NCBI GenBank assembly: GCA_934276635.1
Contig: CAKQTH010000005.1
Coordinates: 1 to 64,000, forward strand
From: an uncultured Alphaproteobacteria bacterium
Lineage (GTDB): Bacteria; Pseudomonadota; Alphaproteobacteria; RF32; CAG-239
DNA: 64,000 nt
Reading direction: 5' to 3'
This document shows positions 26,088 through 35,046 of the stretch, piece after piece. A program made the translations under genes and the position numbers. The notes beneath the pieces are model-generated. The model worked only from the letters and a program-made list of their open reading frames with translations. It did not search any database and was not told the DNA's origin. How positions within the stretch are numbered: position 1 is the stretch's first letter; each line of letters begins with the position of its first letter.

Positions 26088-27014
26088 TTATTTTTTTACG
26101 CCGACTCTTTTGACTTCCCATTCAAGAGTTATATATGTTTTTCGTTTAACCAAATTAACAATTTCTTCAGCCAGTTTTTCAATATCTTCAGCCGTTGCAT
26201 TGCCCGAATTTATAATAAAGTTGCAATGCTTGTCCGATACTTCCGCGCCACCGACTTTAAGGTTTTGCGCACCTGATTTCTTAATCAGTTCCCAGGCTTT
26301 TAATCCGTCCGGATTTTTGAAAAATGAACCGGCCGTGCGCTTGTTATATGGCTGCTTTTCAAGCCGATATTCCTGATACTCCTTAATTTTGTTTTTTATT
26401 TCGTGCTTTGTAGATGGCCTCAGTTTGAAGGTCAGTGAAACAACAATCCAATCGTCCGGAAACAGGCTTGAGCGATATCCTAAATTTAAGTCTTCGGGAT
26501 AAACTTTTTTCAGCTCTCCGGTCGAATCTACAATCATTGCCGATTGCAAAAAATCTCCGATGCAATATCCGAAACAGCCGGCGTTTGTCCTCACCGCGCC
26601 GCCGATTGTTCCCGGTATTGAGGCCAAAAACTCCAATCCGCCCAAATAAGAATCGCACATAATTCTGAGCAATTTTTCATTATGCAGGCCGGCATAACAA
26701 GTCAAAAGATTGTTTTCAACTTCATACTTTCTGAAAAATTTAGAAGAAGTCAGAGAAACCACAACCCCGGCAATTCCGCCGTCACGAACCAAAACATTAG
26801 AGCCGCCGCCCAAAACGAACATCGGAATATTCTCGGGCTTTTGACGCAGAAAATCTTGCAAATCGGCAATATCTTCAGGACAAAAAACAACTTCCGCATC
26901 GCCGCCGACGCAGAGTTTTGTGTGCCTCTTCATCGGAACATTATACAAATATTTGCCGCGAACTTTCGGCAGCATCTCTGCCATTTGATTTTTTTTGAGC
27001 GGATTAAAATACAT
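26088..27014 (-). CDS. murB: UDP-N-acetylenolpyruvoylglucosamine reductase MurB
   Basis: A 308-residue FAD enzyme that reduces UDP-GlcNAc-enolpyruvate to UDP-MurNAc with NADPH. The FAD-binding part has LGGGSNVLVRDGG near residue 67 and SIPGTIGGAVRTNAG near 133. The catalytic Ser lies in AGSFFKNP near 227 and the proton-donating Glu in the C-terminal LEWEVKRVG. The short form without the YxG insert places it in type II. The gene sits between murG and ftsQ with gaps of 1 bp on both sides. Confidence 0.95.
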   Translation of the reverse strand: MYFNPLKKNQMAEMLPKVRGKYLYNVPMKRHTKLCVGGDAEVVFCPEDIADLQDFLRQKPENIPMFVLGGGSNVLVRDGGIAGVVVSLTSSKFFRKYEVENNLLTCYAGLHNEKLLRIMCDSYLGGLEFLASIPGTIGGAVRTNAGCFGYCIGDFLQSAMIVDSTGELKKVYPEDLNLGYRSSLFPDDWIVVSLTFKLRPSTKHEIKNKIKEYQEYRLEKQPYNKRTAGSFFKNPDGLKAWELIKKSGAQNLKVGGAEVSDKHCNFIINSGNATAEDIEKLAEEIVNLVKRKTYITLEWEVKRVGVKK

Positions 27015-27015
27015 A

Positions 27016-28128
27016 TCAGTCCTTTCGGGTTGAAATTTGTTTTTCTATAACATCGGCGAATCTGTACGCCGCATCAATAATAGCGCTGTTTTTTGCATTT
27101 TGCGAGAAAAATTCGAGCATTGAAGGATTTTCTTCTGCTTCAGTCAAAAGTTCGGCAACTTTTTGTGCCGTAAAATCTTTTTGTTCAAGCAAAATTCCGG
27201 CATTTGCATCAACCACATTCATCGCATTAAAATATTGATGATTGTCTGCCGCAATCGGCAACGGAACCAAAATTGACGGAATTCCGGCTGCCAAAATTTC
27301 ACAAACTGACGATGCTCCGGCACGAGAAATTATGATATCCGAATTGCGGTACAATTCCGGCATATTTCCGAAAAAGTGCGAAACTTTCGCCTTTATGTTT
27401 GTTTTGATGTATTTGTTTTCAAGCTCGGCACAATCTTCCTGACGGCATTGCTGAACAACCGAAAGCTTTTTTATTCCCTTGTCTGCCACAAGCTTAAACG
27501 CCTCGGGCAAAACATCGGCAAAAACTTTTGCTCCCTGCGAACCGCCGAGAACAAGAACTCTGAGCTCATCATCAACCATATTGCGGTTTTGAGAATGCAA
27601 ATCGGCAATTTGTTTTCTTATCGGCATACCGCAAAAATCAATCTTTTTATTTGCCGGCAGATATTTCACTTCCGCAAAACTTTTCACTATCACATCGGCA
27701 AAACGGCCGAGCAAACGATTTGTTCTGCTCATTACCGAATTTTGTTCGTGCAACACAAGCTTTACCCCGAGCAAAACTGCCGCAACCGAACACGGAAACG
27801 AGGCATATCCGCCAAACCCGACAACGCACGCCGGTTTTTTGCGCAATATCAGCACAAAAGCCTGCATAACTCCGAAACCGGTTTTTATAAGGCTTTTTAG
27901 CTTAAACAGTTTTGATTTTCCGACCAAAGCGCCGGAGCATACCGCATAATTTTTGATTTCTCCGAGGATTCCTTTATAATTTCCTATGCCTCTGGCGTCG
28001 GTAACAAATTCAACATCATATCCGCGAGCCAAAAGTTCGGCCGCAACAGCTTCCGCCGGATAGATATGACCGCCGGTTCCGCCCGCCGTTAAAAAAATCA
28101 GCTGTTTTTTTGCTTTGTTATCTTTCAT
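27016..28128 (-). CDS. murG: Lipid II glycosyltransferase MurG
   Basis: A 370-residue GT28 enzyme that adds GlcNAc to lipid I at the inner face of the membrane. The N-terminal FLTAGGTGGHIYPAEAVA is the MurG glycine motif, with VLHEQNSVMSRTNR near 115. The C-terminal donor domain has VLGGSQGAK near 185, SRAGASSVCEILAAGIPSILVPLPIAADNHQ near 255 (the UDP-GlcNAc site). The start at 28128 follows GGAGGACGAAG; the longer ORF to 28149 lies inside ftsW. It overlaps the end of ftsW by 11 bp. Confidence 0.95.
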   Translation of the reverse strand: MKDNKAKKQLIFLTAGGTGGHIYPAEAVAAELLARGYDVEFVTDARGIGNYKGILGEIKNYAVCSGALVGKSKLFKLKSLIKTGFGVMQAFVLILRKKPACVVGFGGYASFPCSVAAVLLGVKLVLHEQNSVMSRTNRLLGRFADVIVKSFAEVKYLPANKKIDFCGMPIRKQIADLHSQNRNMVDDELRVLVLGGSQGAKVFADVLPEAFKLVADKGIKKLSVVQQCRQEDCAELENKYIKTNIKAKVSHFFGNMPELYRNSDIIISRAGASSVCEILAAGIPSILVPLPIAADNHQYFNAMNVVDANAGILLEQKDFTAQKVAELLTEAEENPSMLEFFSQNAKNSAIIDAAYRFADVIEKQISTRKD

Positions 28129-29245
28129 CTTCGTCCTCCGCTGCAACATTTTTACGCGTAATTGCCAAAATCATTCCCATACCGAGAGCGCTCCCCCACA
28201 AAGAAGAACCGCCGTATGAAATAAAAGGAAGAGTCATTCCTTTTGTCGGCCCCAAATGAATTGTCGAACACATATTTACAATCCCTTGAATACCGAAAAT
28301 GCAAACCAATCCCGCCAAAGACAGGATTAAAAACATATTTTTTTCTTTCATTGTCGCCAAAAGCGCGCGGATAACAATAAAGCCGAGCAGCGCAACAATA
28401 AACAGGCAGAAGAACAGCCCGTATTCCTCACCAGCAACTGCAAACACAAAGTCTGTATGCGCATCAGGAATCTTCGAGCGAACAACTCCTTCGCCGGGGC
28501 CTTTTCCGAAAATTCCGCCGTTTTGAAATGCTTTCAAAGAATTTTTGATTTGATATCCGAGCTCGCCTTTTGATGCAAACATTTGCGAAACCCGATACCG
28601 CACATGGCTGTATGTTAAATATGCAAATACGGCGGATGTCGCTACCGCTCCGCCGAGTCCGACAACAAACTTCATCGGCAGGCCGGCCAAAAACAGCTGT
28701 CCGCACAGTACAAACGCCAGAACCATAGTCATTCCGACATCAGGCTGGCGAAACACAAGCAGTAAAGTTAGTGCGGCGCTGAAAGCCAGCAAAACCAACA
28801 ATCCCTTTTCTTTTGTGCGCAGATATCCGTCCAAAAGCCACGCCGTAAACACCGCAAATAAAGGCTTGAGGAACTCCGTTGGTTGCAGAGAAAGCCCAAA
28901 AATTCTGATCCATCGGGAAGCACCCTTGTTTTCAACACCGGCAAACAGCGCCCAGATTGTCAGAATTACCGCAACCAGATACAGCACCACGGCCATACGA
29001 CGAATCCATCTCAAATTAAATGAAGAAACAACTAGGATAATCGCCAGTGAAGATATTGCATAAACAATATGATACACAACAAAATGGTATGCGCCGTACC
29101 CTATTCTGACCGCAACGGCCGGACTTGCCGAAAAGCTCAAAAACACACCGAGCACAATAAGCAGAATAACGGCGGAAAGCAGCGGTTTGTCGACCGTCCA
29201 CCACCATTTTGCCAAAATACTGCGGTTGTTGCGAGAAAAAAACAT
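28118..29245 (-). CDS. ftsW: Septal peptidoglycan polymerase FtsW
   Basis: A 375-residue SEDS-family membrane protein with about ten membrane helices. It polymerises lipid II at the septum with its partner FtsI. Visible hallmarks are GASRWIRIFGLSLQPTEFLK near residue 108 and the C-terminal GPTKGMTLPFISYGGSS near 338; the catalytic Asp lies in a loop after DAHTDFVFAVAGEE near 263. It is immediately downstream of mraY with no gap and overlaps murG. Confidence 0.95.
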   Translation of the reverse strand: MFFSRNNRSILAKWWWTVDKPLLSAVILLIVLGVFLSFSASPAVAVRIGYGAYHFVVYHIVYAISSLAIILVVSSFNLRWIRRMAVVLYLVAVILTIWALFAGVENKGASRWIRIFGLSLQPTEFLKPLFAVFTAWLLDGYLRTKEKGLLVLLAFSAALTLLLVFRQPDVGMTMVLAFVLCGQLFLAGLPMKFVVGLGGAVATSAVFAYLTYSHVRYRVSQMFASKGELGYQIKNSLKAFQNGGIFGKGPGEGVVRSKIPDAHTDFVFAVAGEEYGLFFCLFIVALLGFIVIRALLATMKEKNMFLILSLAGLVCIFGIQGIVNMCSTIHLGPTKGMTLPFISYGGSSLWGSALGMGMILAITRKNVAAEDEDER

Positions 29246-30304
29246 TTAGAAGCTTACTCCCACAAACATTGAACCGAGGCCGATAACCGCCAAAATTACG
29301 GCAACGAGCCAAAATCTGACAACAACATTAACTTCAGGCCAGCCAAGCTGTTCAAAATGATGATGAAGCGGCGCCATTCTGAAAATTCTTTTTCCGGTGC
29401 GCTTAAACCAAAATACCTGCAAAAATACCGATATGGTTTCGGCCACAAAAACACCGCCGACAACCGCAAGCAAAACCTCTTGCTTCAGGATTACCGCAAC
29501 GGTGCCGAGCAGCGCACCCAATGCCAACGAGCCGGTATCGCCCATAAAAACCTGAGCTTTCGGGGCATTAAACCACAAAAATCCGAGGCATGCGCCGACG
29601 GTTGCCGCGCATACAATCATCATTTCTGCCGTACCAGCAATGTTTTCCAAAAATCCGTGCTGCGGAAATGCGCCGACAAAAAACGCAACAAGCATAAATG
29701 ATGCAAACGCGATTGAAAGCAATCCGGAGGCCAAACCATCCAATCCGTCGCTCAAATTTACGCCGTTTGAAGCGCCGGCAATTACGACCATTGCAAACGG
29801 GACATAGAAGTACCATAGTTTCAGACTGATACCGACGAGATACGGGAAATTAAGCTCAAAACGCTGACTTTCGGGCGTTGCATATGAAATCGCAGCAACT
29901 GCAACCAAAGCCGCCGAAAACTGGAGCAGCAATTTCATCTTTGCGCTCATCGCCTTGCTTGAATCTCTTGCGATTTTTTCATAATCATCGACAAATCCGG
30001 CAAATCCGTATGCGAGCATCACAAACAGGCATACCCAAACAAAAATATTCTGCAAATCGGCAAAAATAAATGTGCTCAAAAACGCCGACGCCAAAATCAG
30101 GATTCCGCCCATTGTTGGAGTGCCTTTTTTGGCCATGTGAGATTGCGGGCCGTCATCGCGTATCGGTTGGCCTTTTGCCTGATGCGCATGCAAAAAAGCA
30201 ATAAATTTATGTCCGGTTGCAAGAGTTATGGCCAAAGACAGCCAAAAAGCAAAAAACACTCGCAAAAACAGATGGATATCTAAACCGAATATTGTCATCA
30301 GCAT
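29246..30304 (-). CDS. mraY: Phospho-MurNAc-pentapeptide transferase MraY
   Basis: A 352-residue membrane enzyme that moves phospho-MurNAc-pentapeptide to undecaprenyl phosphate, giving lipid I. About ten membrane helices are present. Motifs are KKGTPTMGGILIL near residue 54, FVDDYEKI near 103, SNGVNLSDGLDGLA near 181 and APLHHHFEQLGWPE near 317, the HHH motif. In the common dcw order murD follows mraY; here ftsW follows at once. It is the first gene of this run in the window, preceded by a 156-bp gap divergent from the gene at 30461. Confidence 0.96.
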   Translation of the reverse strand: MLMTIFGLDIHLFLRVFFAFWLSLAITLATGHKFIAFLHAHQAKGQPIRDDGPQSHMAKKGTPTMGGILILASAFLSTFIFADLQNIFVWVCLFVMLAYGFAGFVDDYEKIARDSSKAMSAKMKLLLQFSAALVAVAAISYATPESQRFELNFPYLVGISLKLWYFYVPFAMVVIAGASNGVNLSDGLDGLASGLLSIAFASFMLVAFFVGAFPQHGFLENIAGTAEMMIVCAATVGACLGFLWFNAPKAQVFMGDTGSLALGALLGTVAVILKQEVLLAVVGGVFVAETISVFLQVFWFKRTGKRIFRMAPLHHHFEQLGWPEVNVVVRFWLVAVILAVIGLGSMFVGVSF

Positions 30305-30398
30305 ATTTTTTCTCCTTTATGCTTTTTATTTTCAATCATCATATTTCATTATTTATAAAAAAGTCTTAAAATTTGTTCATTGTAAACAGATTTTTGAT

Positions 30399-30427
30399 TT
30401 GCAGTTTTTGTGTTTTGGTTATATATT
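30399..30427 (+). promoter_or_regulatory. Promoter of the secreted protein gene
   Basis: TTGCAG (30399-30404) and TATATT (30422-30427) are 17 bp apart, about 35 bp before the start at 30461. Confidence 0.5.
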
Positions 30428-30460
30428 TGTGTTAGTTAATTTTTTATGGAGAAAAATCTG

Positions 30461-31255
30461 ATGCGTATATATCATCTTTTTGCCGCAATTGCCGTTCCGG
30501 CGCTGTTATGCAGTCCGGTATCGGCGCAAGAAAATGACACCGATGACGAGCTCGGATTCGGTATTGAAGAGGAAGAAGAACCGCAAAGCGGGCTGAAATC
30601 TTTCGGCGGAGGACGCGATTCTTGGCGCAGAAAAGAAGAACCCGTTGTTCAAGCCCCAAAGCTCGAGATGATTTCCCGCGTTTCGGACTATATCACGCAA
30701 AGCGCAATCTCAAACCTGATGAATCCGGAACAGGTATTTTGCTATAAAGTAGCCTCAAAGCCCAGCGGATATATGGGATATACCATCGACGGAATGGCGC
30801 TTGTCTCGTTTTGCGGGATTTTGCCGCCGGCCGAAAGAGAAACTTTGATTGAACAATTTTTCACCAAAGATGCAAATATATCGAGCGAAATTGACAACTG
30901 TATCATAAAGCCGCAAATGATGTTCCGCTTTGTTCGCGGCGTTGATTATACCGATGTGTTGCTCTCAAGTCCGTGTCAGTCATATACGGTTTTTTATGCC
31001 GGGAATATTCATACCTATAATCTTGCTCCGGTTGCGCCGATGGTTGATGAAATTATCAACATATACAGCGCAAAAGCCCGTGATTTTGCTTCTCCTGCGC
31101 TGTTAAACCAGCTGCTTCCGATTGGCATTGCTCAAACAGACGAGCAAAAGAAACAGGTTGAAGAGGCAAACGGCCCTATTCGTAAATGGCAGGCCGAACA
31201 AAAACAAGAAGAAAAAAAGAATACCGGATGGAACAAGCTGAAATTCGGAAACTAA
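30461..31255 (+). CDS. Secreted protein of unknown function
   Basis: A 264-residue protein with a signal peptide (MRIYHLFAAIAVPALLCSPVSA). The mature N-terminus is acidic with a run of Glu, then RRKEEPVV. A compact domain with scattered Cys follows (residues 65-220), including VFCYKVASKP, VSFCGILPP, DNCIIKPQMMFRF and SPCQSYTVFY, so disulfides are possible. The C-terminus is charged. I do not recognise the family. The ATG at 30461 is favoured because GGAG lies 9 bp before it; the ATG at 30446 has none. It is transcribed alone and divergent from mraY. Confidence 0.75.
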   Translation: MRIYHLFAAIAVPALLCSPVSAQENDTDDELGFGIEEEEEPQSGLKSFGGGRDSWRRKEEPVVQAPKLEMISRVSDYITQSAISNLMNPEQVFCYKVASKPSGYMGYTIDGMALVSFCGILPPAERETLIEQFFTKDANISSEIDNCIIKPQMMFRFVRGVDYTDVLLSSPCQSYTVFYAGNIHTYNLAPVAPMVDEIINIYSAKARDFASPALLNQLLPIGIAQTDEQKKQVEEANGPIRKWQAEQKQEEKKNTGWNKLKFGN

Positions 31256-31267
31256 AAAACGCTTAAC

Positions 31268-31306
31268 AAAAAACATCTCCGATTGACTGACCGGAGATGT
31301 TTTTTG
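31268..31306. terminator. Bidirectional terminator between convergent genes
   Basis: ACATCTCCG (31273-31281) pairs with CGGAGATGT (31292-31300), with A and T runs outside. It serves the secreted protein gene and the pilin-like gene at 31314. Confidence 0.9.
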
Positions 31307-31313
31307 TGCTCAA

Positions 31314-31904
31314 TCATTTAAATACAAGAACTGCCGCAGAGTCATCTTCACTTTCTGATTCAGCACATAATTTACTAATCATTGAAGCTCCTCTTTCTCG
31401 CAGTACAGATAGTGGGCAAAAAATTTCATTATATGCACAAACTTCACCCGTCCAATCAAGAAATCCAGCCGATGTCCCCCAATCTGTTGTCAATAATGTA
31501 GAGCAGGCATCTTTGGAAATCCCTGTTAAATACAAAGAAAATATAGATATGTCACCACCTATATATATTGCGCCGCCAAATGCGTTTCTGAGACAATTTT
31601 TGTCAGAACCTTCTTCCTCATCAAATCCATCAACATCACACGATTTTGATACTTCTTCCGGATAAATACCCAATTGATACGCCGTCTCAGTGGTTAATCC
31701 TTTATAATTACCCTGTCCGGCAAAAGTTGTACGAACATTAGCCGCGACTATGGATACCTGGTCAATCAGCTTATTTGTCTTATATTTTGCCATAGCTTTG
31801 GAATAACCGGCAATACCAGCAACCGACAAAACGCCGACAATTGCCAGTACGCCCAGCATTTCAATCATCGACCGGCCGCTCTGCTCACTAGTATACTTCT
31901 TCAT
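31314..31904 (-). CDS. Type IV pilin-like protein, second intact copy
   Basis: A 196-residue paralogue of the protein at 7805-8425. The first 66 residues are nearly identical: MKKYTSEQSGRSMIEMLGVL, then the hydrophobic helix and a Lys-rich stretch to about residue 60. The rest diverges: it keeps LGIYPEEVSKSCD, NCLRNAFGG and KDACSTLL, but the C-terminus ends SAAVLVFK and lacks the WRF ending of the other copies. The prepilin Glu is kept. It is preceded by the same poly-G promoter and ribosome-binding region. Filament role inferred. Confidence 0.85.
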   Translation of the reverse strand: MKKYTSEQSGRSMIEMLGVLAIVGVLSVAGIAGYSKAMAKYKTNKLIDQVSIVAANVRTTFAGQGNYKGLTTETAYQLGIYPEEVSKSCDVDGFDEEEGSDKNCLRNAFGGAIYIGGDISIFSLYLTGISKDACSTLLTTDWGTSAGFLDWTGEVCAYNEIFCPLSVLRERGASMISKLCAESESEDDSAAVLVFK

Positions 31905-31937
31905 CTTAATAATCCTTATAAAATTTAACCTGAGGGC

Positions 31938-31963
31938 ATTTTACCCCCCCCAGAGGTTGTCAA
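31938..31963 (-). promoter_or_regulatory. Poly-G promoter of the second pilin-like gene
   Basis: On the minus strand TTGACA (31963-31958) and TAAAAT (31943-31938) are separated by 14 bp that end in eight G. The shorter spacing suggests a weaker state than in the 9-G copy at 7745. Confidence 0.75.
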
Positions 31964-31992
31964 GGATTATTTATAAAAAACAAAAAAATCCC

Positions 31993-33798
31993 CTATTCTT
32001 TTATTTTATCGATTGATAATTTCAGCGGTGCAATGCCCATACCGAGAACACTGCGAACGCCTTTATTGTTGCGGAATTTAAGCCGCACTTTGTTATCGGT
32101 AATATCTTGTTTCTTTATCATAAATTGAATATTTTGCGGCCAAACGGTCGATTTTGTAACCTTTAAATCCGCAACCTCTTTTCCGTCAACATAAAAAGTT
32201 ATTTTCGAGCCATAATCCGCCACGGCAGAAAACTCAAGTTTTACAAGCAAATCCGTTGTTATTTCTTCTTCAAATTTTATGTTCATTCGGTCTATATAAT
32301 TGCGTTTGAAAATATTTTCAGACACATCAGTATAGCCTAAAATTGTATTGTTATCAAGCTCCGCGCCTAACTCATAAGACTCAAATTTGCTTGATTCGGC
32401 GTTTTGCGCTTTGGCCAATTTGCTATACAAAACCGATTTTTGCTGAACCATATCATTAAAGCTGTCGCCAAGGCTTTCGGAAAGAGTCGGCTCCTTCGAA
32501 AACAGCGAACGCCCGAGCCCGTATGCACGCGGCTTAATTTTTATTCCGATACTTTCCAAAAATGTCGGCGCAAAATCCATTGTGGAAAAATCTTTGTTCG
32601 GATTTATCGGCATTTTCTGCGGCAAATTCAAAAATACATTATAAATTTTCGGATTCGGAGTTTCTTTTATGCCCTTATAAATATACGCAGGGTGGTCGCC
32701 GACAATAATCAGAGTGGTGTTCTCCCAAAACAGCTGTTTTTTCAGCCATTCTACAAATTCATACACGGCCGCGTCAGAACAAATATATTGATCTCTGAGG
32801 TCTCCGAAATATGTTTTGCAAGCCTGATGACTATACGAAAAAGAAGTTTCGTGCGTATCAAGAGAAAACAATGTCAAAAGAAACGGTTCGTCCTGCTTAA
32901 ATTCATAAACCTCTTTTTTTGCAATTTCATACAGCCCTCTGTCGGTAATGCCTCCGAACACGCCTTTATATTTTTCTCCTTTAAGATACGGATATTTTGC
33001 CGTCAGCTCGTTGTATCCCATACTTTTTTGATATCCGTGCGTTTTTGTAAAAATATCGGTATCCGCAAAACCTAAATCGGCCGCTTTGATAAACGCGGTC
33101 TGATAGCCATTCTGCGCCAAAATTTCTTGAAAACAAACCGCCTGCGGAAGGAAATATTTTGTATCATTGATGTTTCTTTCCTTCAGCATCCTCAGAGGAA
33201 TTCCGCAGCTTCCGGACACAAACGCGGAGATTGAATAGTCCGTTCCATAAATTTGGTGATACGCAAAGCTGTGATTTTCGTCGTTTTGCAGGCTGCTTAA
33301 ATTAGGGATTAAATTTTTGCCCTGATACTCTTCAAGAGCAAAATCCTGCTCAAAACTTTCCAGATAAATAACAATCAAATTCCGCTTTTTTGCCGGAAAA
33401 TCAAACTTTATCTGCGTCGGGTTAACATAATTTTCTTCATATAAAGTTGATGTAAAGCTGTTAATATAAAGGTATTTAATGTATCCGCTGAGCCAAAGAA
33501 CGGTCACCAGCATCACCGCAGAACAAACCAACCGAGATTTATTCTTCAACACAAAATAGCCGAAAATCCAAACAATCAGCAACGCGGCCAGCACAAAAGC
33601 GGCATCTTTCGGCGCCACATTTTCAAGAAGTATTTGCGGCGTGATTTGCATCATCGTATTAATCAGCTGCTCATAGTCAACCTTTTTATACAGACACCTG
33701 ACATATACCGCAATCGCAAAAAACACCGTGCTGACGGAAAATACAAAATAAGTCAGTATCGGCATAAGTTTATGAAAGATTGTTTTTCGGTTAGACAT
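31993..33798 (-). CDS. Sulfatase-fold phosphoglycerol transferase, OpgB/LtaS-like
   Basis: A 601-residue inner-membrane protein. The N-terminus holds about four membrane segments within residues 1-110. The periplasmic catalytic domain begins near 130 with LIVIYLESFEQDF (metal ligand Glu), GTDYSISAFVSGSCGIPL near 175 (nucleophile region), FSLDTHETSF near 300 and IIVGDHPAYI near 355 (Asp-His metal ligands). The CGIPL stretch resembles OpgB/MdoB, which moves phosphoglycerol from phosphatidylglycerol to periplasmic glucans. A C-terminal beta domain (470-600) is extra. The ATG at 33798 follows AGGA; an ATG 24 bp upstream is possible. The acceptor is not known. Confidence 0.85.
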   Translation of the reverse strand: MSNRKTIFHKLMPILTYFVFSVSTVFFAIAVYVRCLYKKVDYEQLINTMMQITPQILLENVAPKDAAFVLAALLIVWIFGYFVLKNKSRLVCSAVMLVTVLWLSGYIKYLYINSFTSTLYEENYVNPTQIKFDFPAKKRNLIVIYLESFEQDFALEEYQGKNLIPNLSSLQNDENHSFAYHQIYGTDYSISAFVSGSCGIPLRMLKERNINDTKYFLPQAVCFQEILAQNGYQTAFIKAADLGFADTDIFTKTHGYQKSMGYNELTAKYPYLKGEKYKGVFGGITDRGLYEIAKKEVYEFKQDEPFLLTLFSLDTHETSFSYSHQACKTYFGDLRDQYICSDAAVYEFVEWLKKQLFWENTTLIIVGDHPAYIYKGIKETPNPKIYNVFLNLPQKMPINPNKDFSTMDFAPTFLESIGIKIKPRAYGLGRSLFSKEPTLSESLGDSFNDMVQQKSVLYSKLAKAQNAESSKFESYELGAELDNNTILGYTDVSENIFKRNYIDRMNIKFEEEITTDLLVKLEFSAVADYGSKITFYVDGKEVADLKVTKSTVWPQNIQFMIKKQDITDNKVRLKFRNNKGVRSVLGMGIAPLKLSIDKIKE

Positions 33799-33867
33799 AA
33801 CAAAAAGTCCTGTTTTAAACATATTTTTGAAAAGTTATCATTTCCGCCGAAAATTTTCAAGCAAAAC

Positions 33868-34404
33868 TTATTTTATGCTTTGATTAATATAAGCAAAAAT
33901 CCGCGGATAATCCCTAAAACTTTTGCAAGTCAGAACCGGCAGAGTTGTATTTTGCAAAAATTCGGCAATTTCCGCATTAATTTCCTGCCCGGCAATGTCA
34001 TAATCACGAATTTTGGCCAGTGTAATCGGACGATAATGATACGGCTGTACCGGAAAATCCGTCGGAATATTCTTTCCGATAAGCCGTTTTGCTTTGATAA
34101 AACGCGTTGTAAACCGCCACATTGCAACCCAGCGATTTATCCGCATATCCACAATCAAATCAGGTTCCAGTTTTTCGTACAAATATTTTTGACACCCTTC
34201 CACGACCCAATCGGAATGCTCGGCTGTAAACGCCGAAAGCTTTGCAAATTGTTCTTCTTGCGGATAATAGTTGCCGTCTGCAGGATTGCGGCAAATCTCG
34301 TCTAAAATCAGTCGCGGAATCCTAAATTTTCGGTTGATAGTATAAGCCAACGACGATTTCCCAGCTCCGAGCGGCCCGATAATCAGAATTTTCACTTTTT
34401 GCAT
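33868..34404 (-). CDS. P-loop kinase-like protein (topology-modulation/adenylate-kinase-like)
   Basis: A 178-residue P-loop NTPase. Walker A is GPLGAGKSSLA near residue 10; the acidic LILDEICRNPADGNYY near 33 and DLIVDMRINRWVAMWRFTTRF near 90 follow the layout of FlaR-like and AAA_17/18 nucleotide kinases. It should bind ATP or GTP and phosphorylate a small molecule; the substrate is unknown. It lies 1 bp after the membrane gene at 34406-34879, so they are probably cotranscribed. Confidence 0.75.
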   Translation of the reverse strand: MQKVKILIIGPLGAGKSSLAYTINRKFRIPRLILDEICRNPADGNYYPQEEQFAKLSAFTAEHSDWVVEGCQKYLYEKLEPDLIVDMRINRWVAMWRFTTRFIKAKRLIGKNIPTDFPVQPYHYRPITLAKIRDYDIAGQEINAEIAEFLQNTTLPVLTCKSFRDYPRIFAYINQSIK

Positions 34405-34405
34405 C

Positions 34406-34879
34406 CTATTGTTTTATCGTAACCTTTTTGGCAACGATTGCGCTGATTTCTTCTTCATCTGATTTTGTCATCAAGCCATACAACGGAATCGAAAACGGTG
34501 GAAAAGGATTGTGCTTTTGCAACCAAACATATTTGTAATCTGTGCCCTCTTTCGGTACCAGCGACAAAACGCGATGTTTTTTGCAACAACAAAGGATTTC
34601 TTTTATCTCTGCATGGCTGATATCCTGCCATTTCAGCGGCTGAGTATGATCAATTTTGATGCTTTCATCCGTCACCACCGCCATAATCTGCGGGTGGATA
34701 TATTTATAGTACCATATGCCCCATGCAAACAAAACTGTACCGATTAAAACCCACATCTGCGGCAGATACAATATTTTCCAGCCGCACATAAAGAAAGAAG
34801 CGACAATCGCGGTAAAGACAATATTAAACAGCAAAAACGCGTTAATCGGCTTGAAATTATAATAAAATATTCTATTCAT
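34406..34879 (-). CDS. Small inner-membrane protein, possibly PH-like
   Basis: A 157-residue protein with two membrane segments (INAFLLFNIVFTAIVASFFM and MWVLIGTVLFAWGIWYYKYI) in the first 60 residues, then a soluble part of beta strands (DESIKIDHTQPLKWQDIS, YKYVWLQKHNPFPPFS). The layout of two helices plus a small beta domain resembles bacterial PH-domain membrane proteins, but the match is structural only. The ATG at 34879 follows GGGG; the longer ORF has no site. Function unknown. Upstream, 34928-34997 shows nothing. Confidence 0.6.
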   Translation of the reverse strand: MNRIFYYNFKPINAFLLFNIVFTAIVASFFMCGWKILYLPQMWVLIGTVLFAWGIWYYKYIHPQIMAVVTDESIKIDHTQPLKWQDISHAEIKEILCCCKKHRVLSLVPKEGTDYKYVWLQKHNPFPPFSIPLYGLMTKSDEEEISAIVAKKVTIKQ

Positions 34880-34997
34880 AAAAATTCCCCTTTGATAAAG
34901 TGTTAAATTCGGTAATATCTCGGACACTGCATAGAATATAATTTTTGCGATTTGCTGTCAATAGAGAATCATTTCAGACTGTCAGGATATAAAGCAC

Positions 34998-35029
34998 AAA
35001 AAAAGAGGCTGTAAAAACAACCTCTTTTT
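34998..35029 (-). terminator. Terminator of the rplM-rpsI unit
   Basis: AAAGAGG (35002-35008) pairs with CCTCTTT (35021-35027), with further pairing of TGT and ACA inside and A/T runs outside. Confidence 0.85.
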
Positions 35030-35046
35030 GTGTGTTCCGAAAACGA

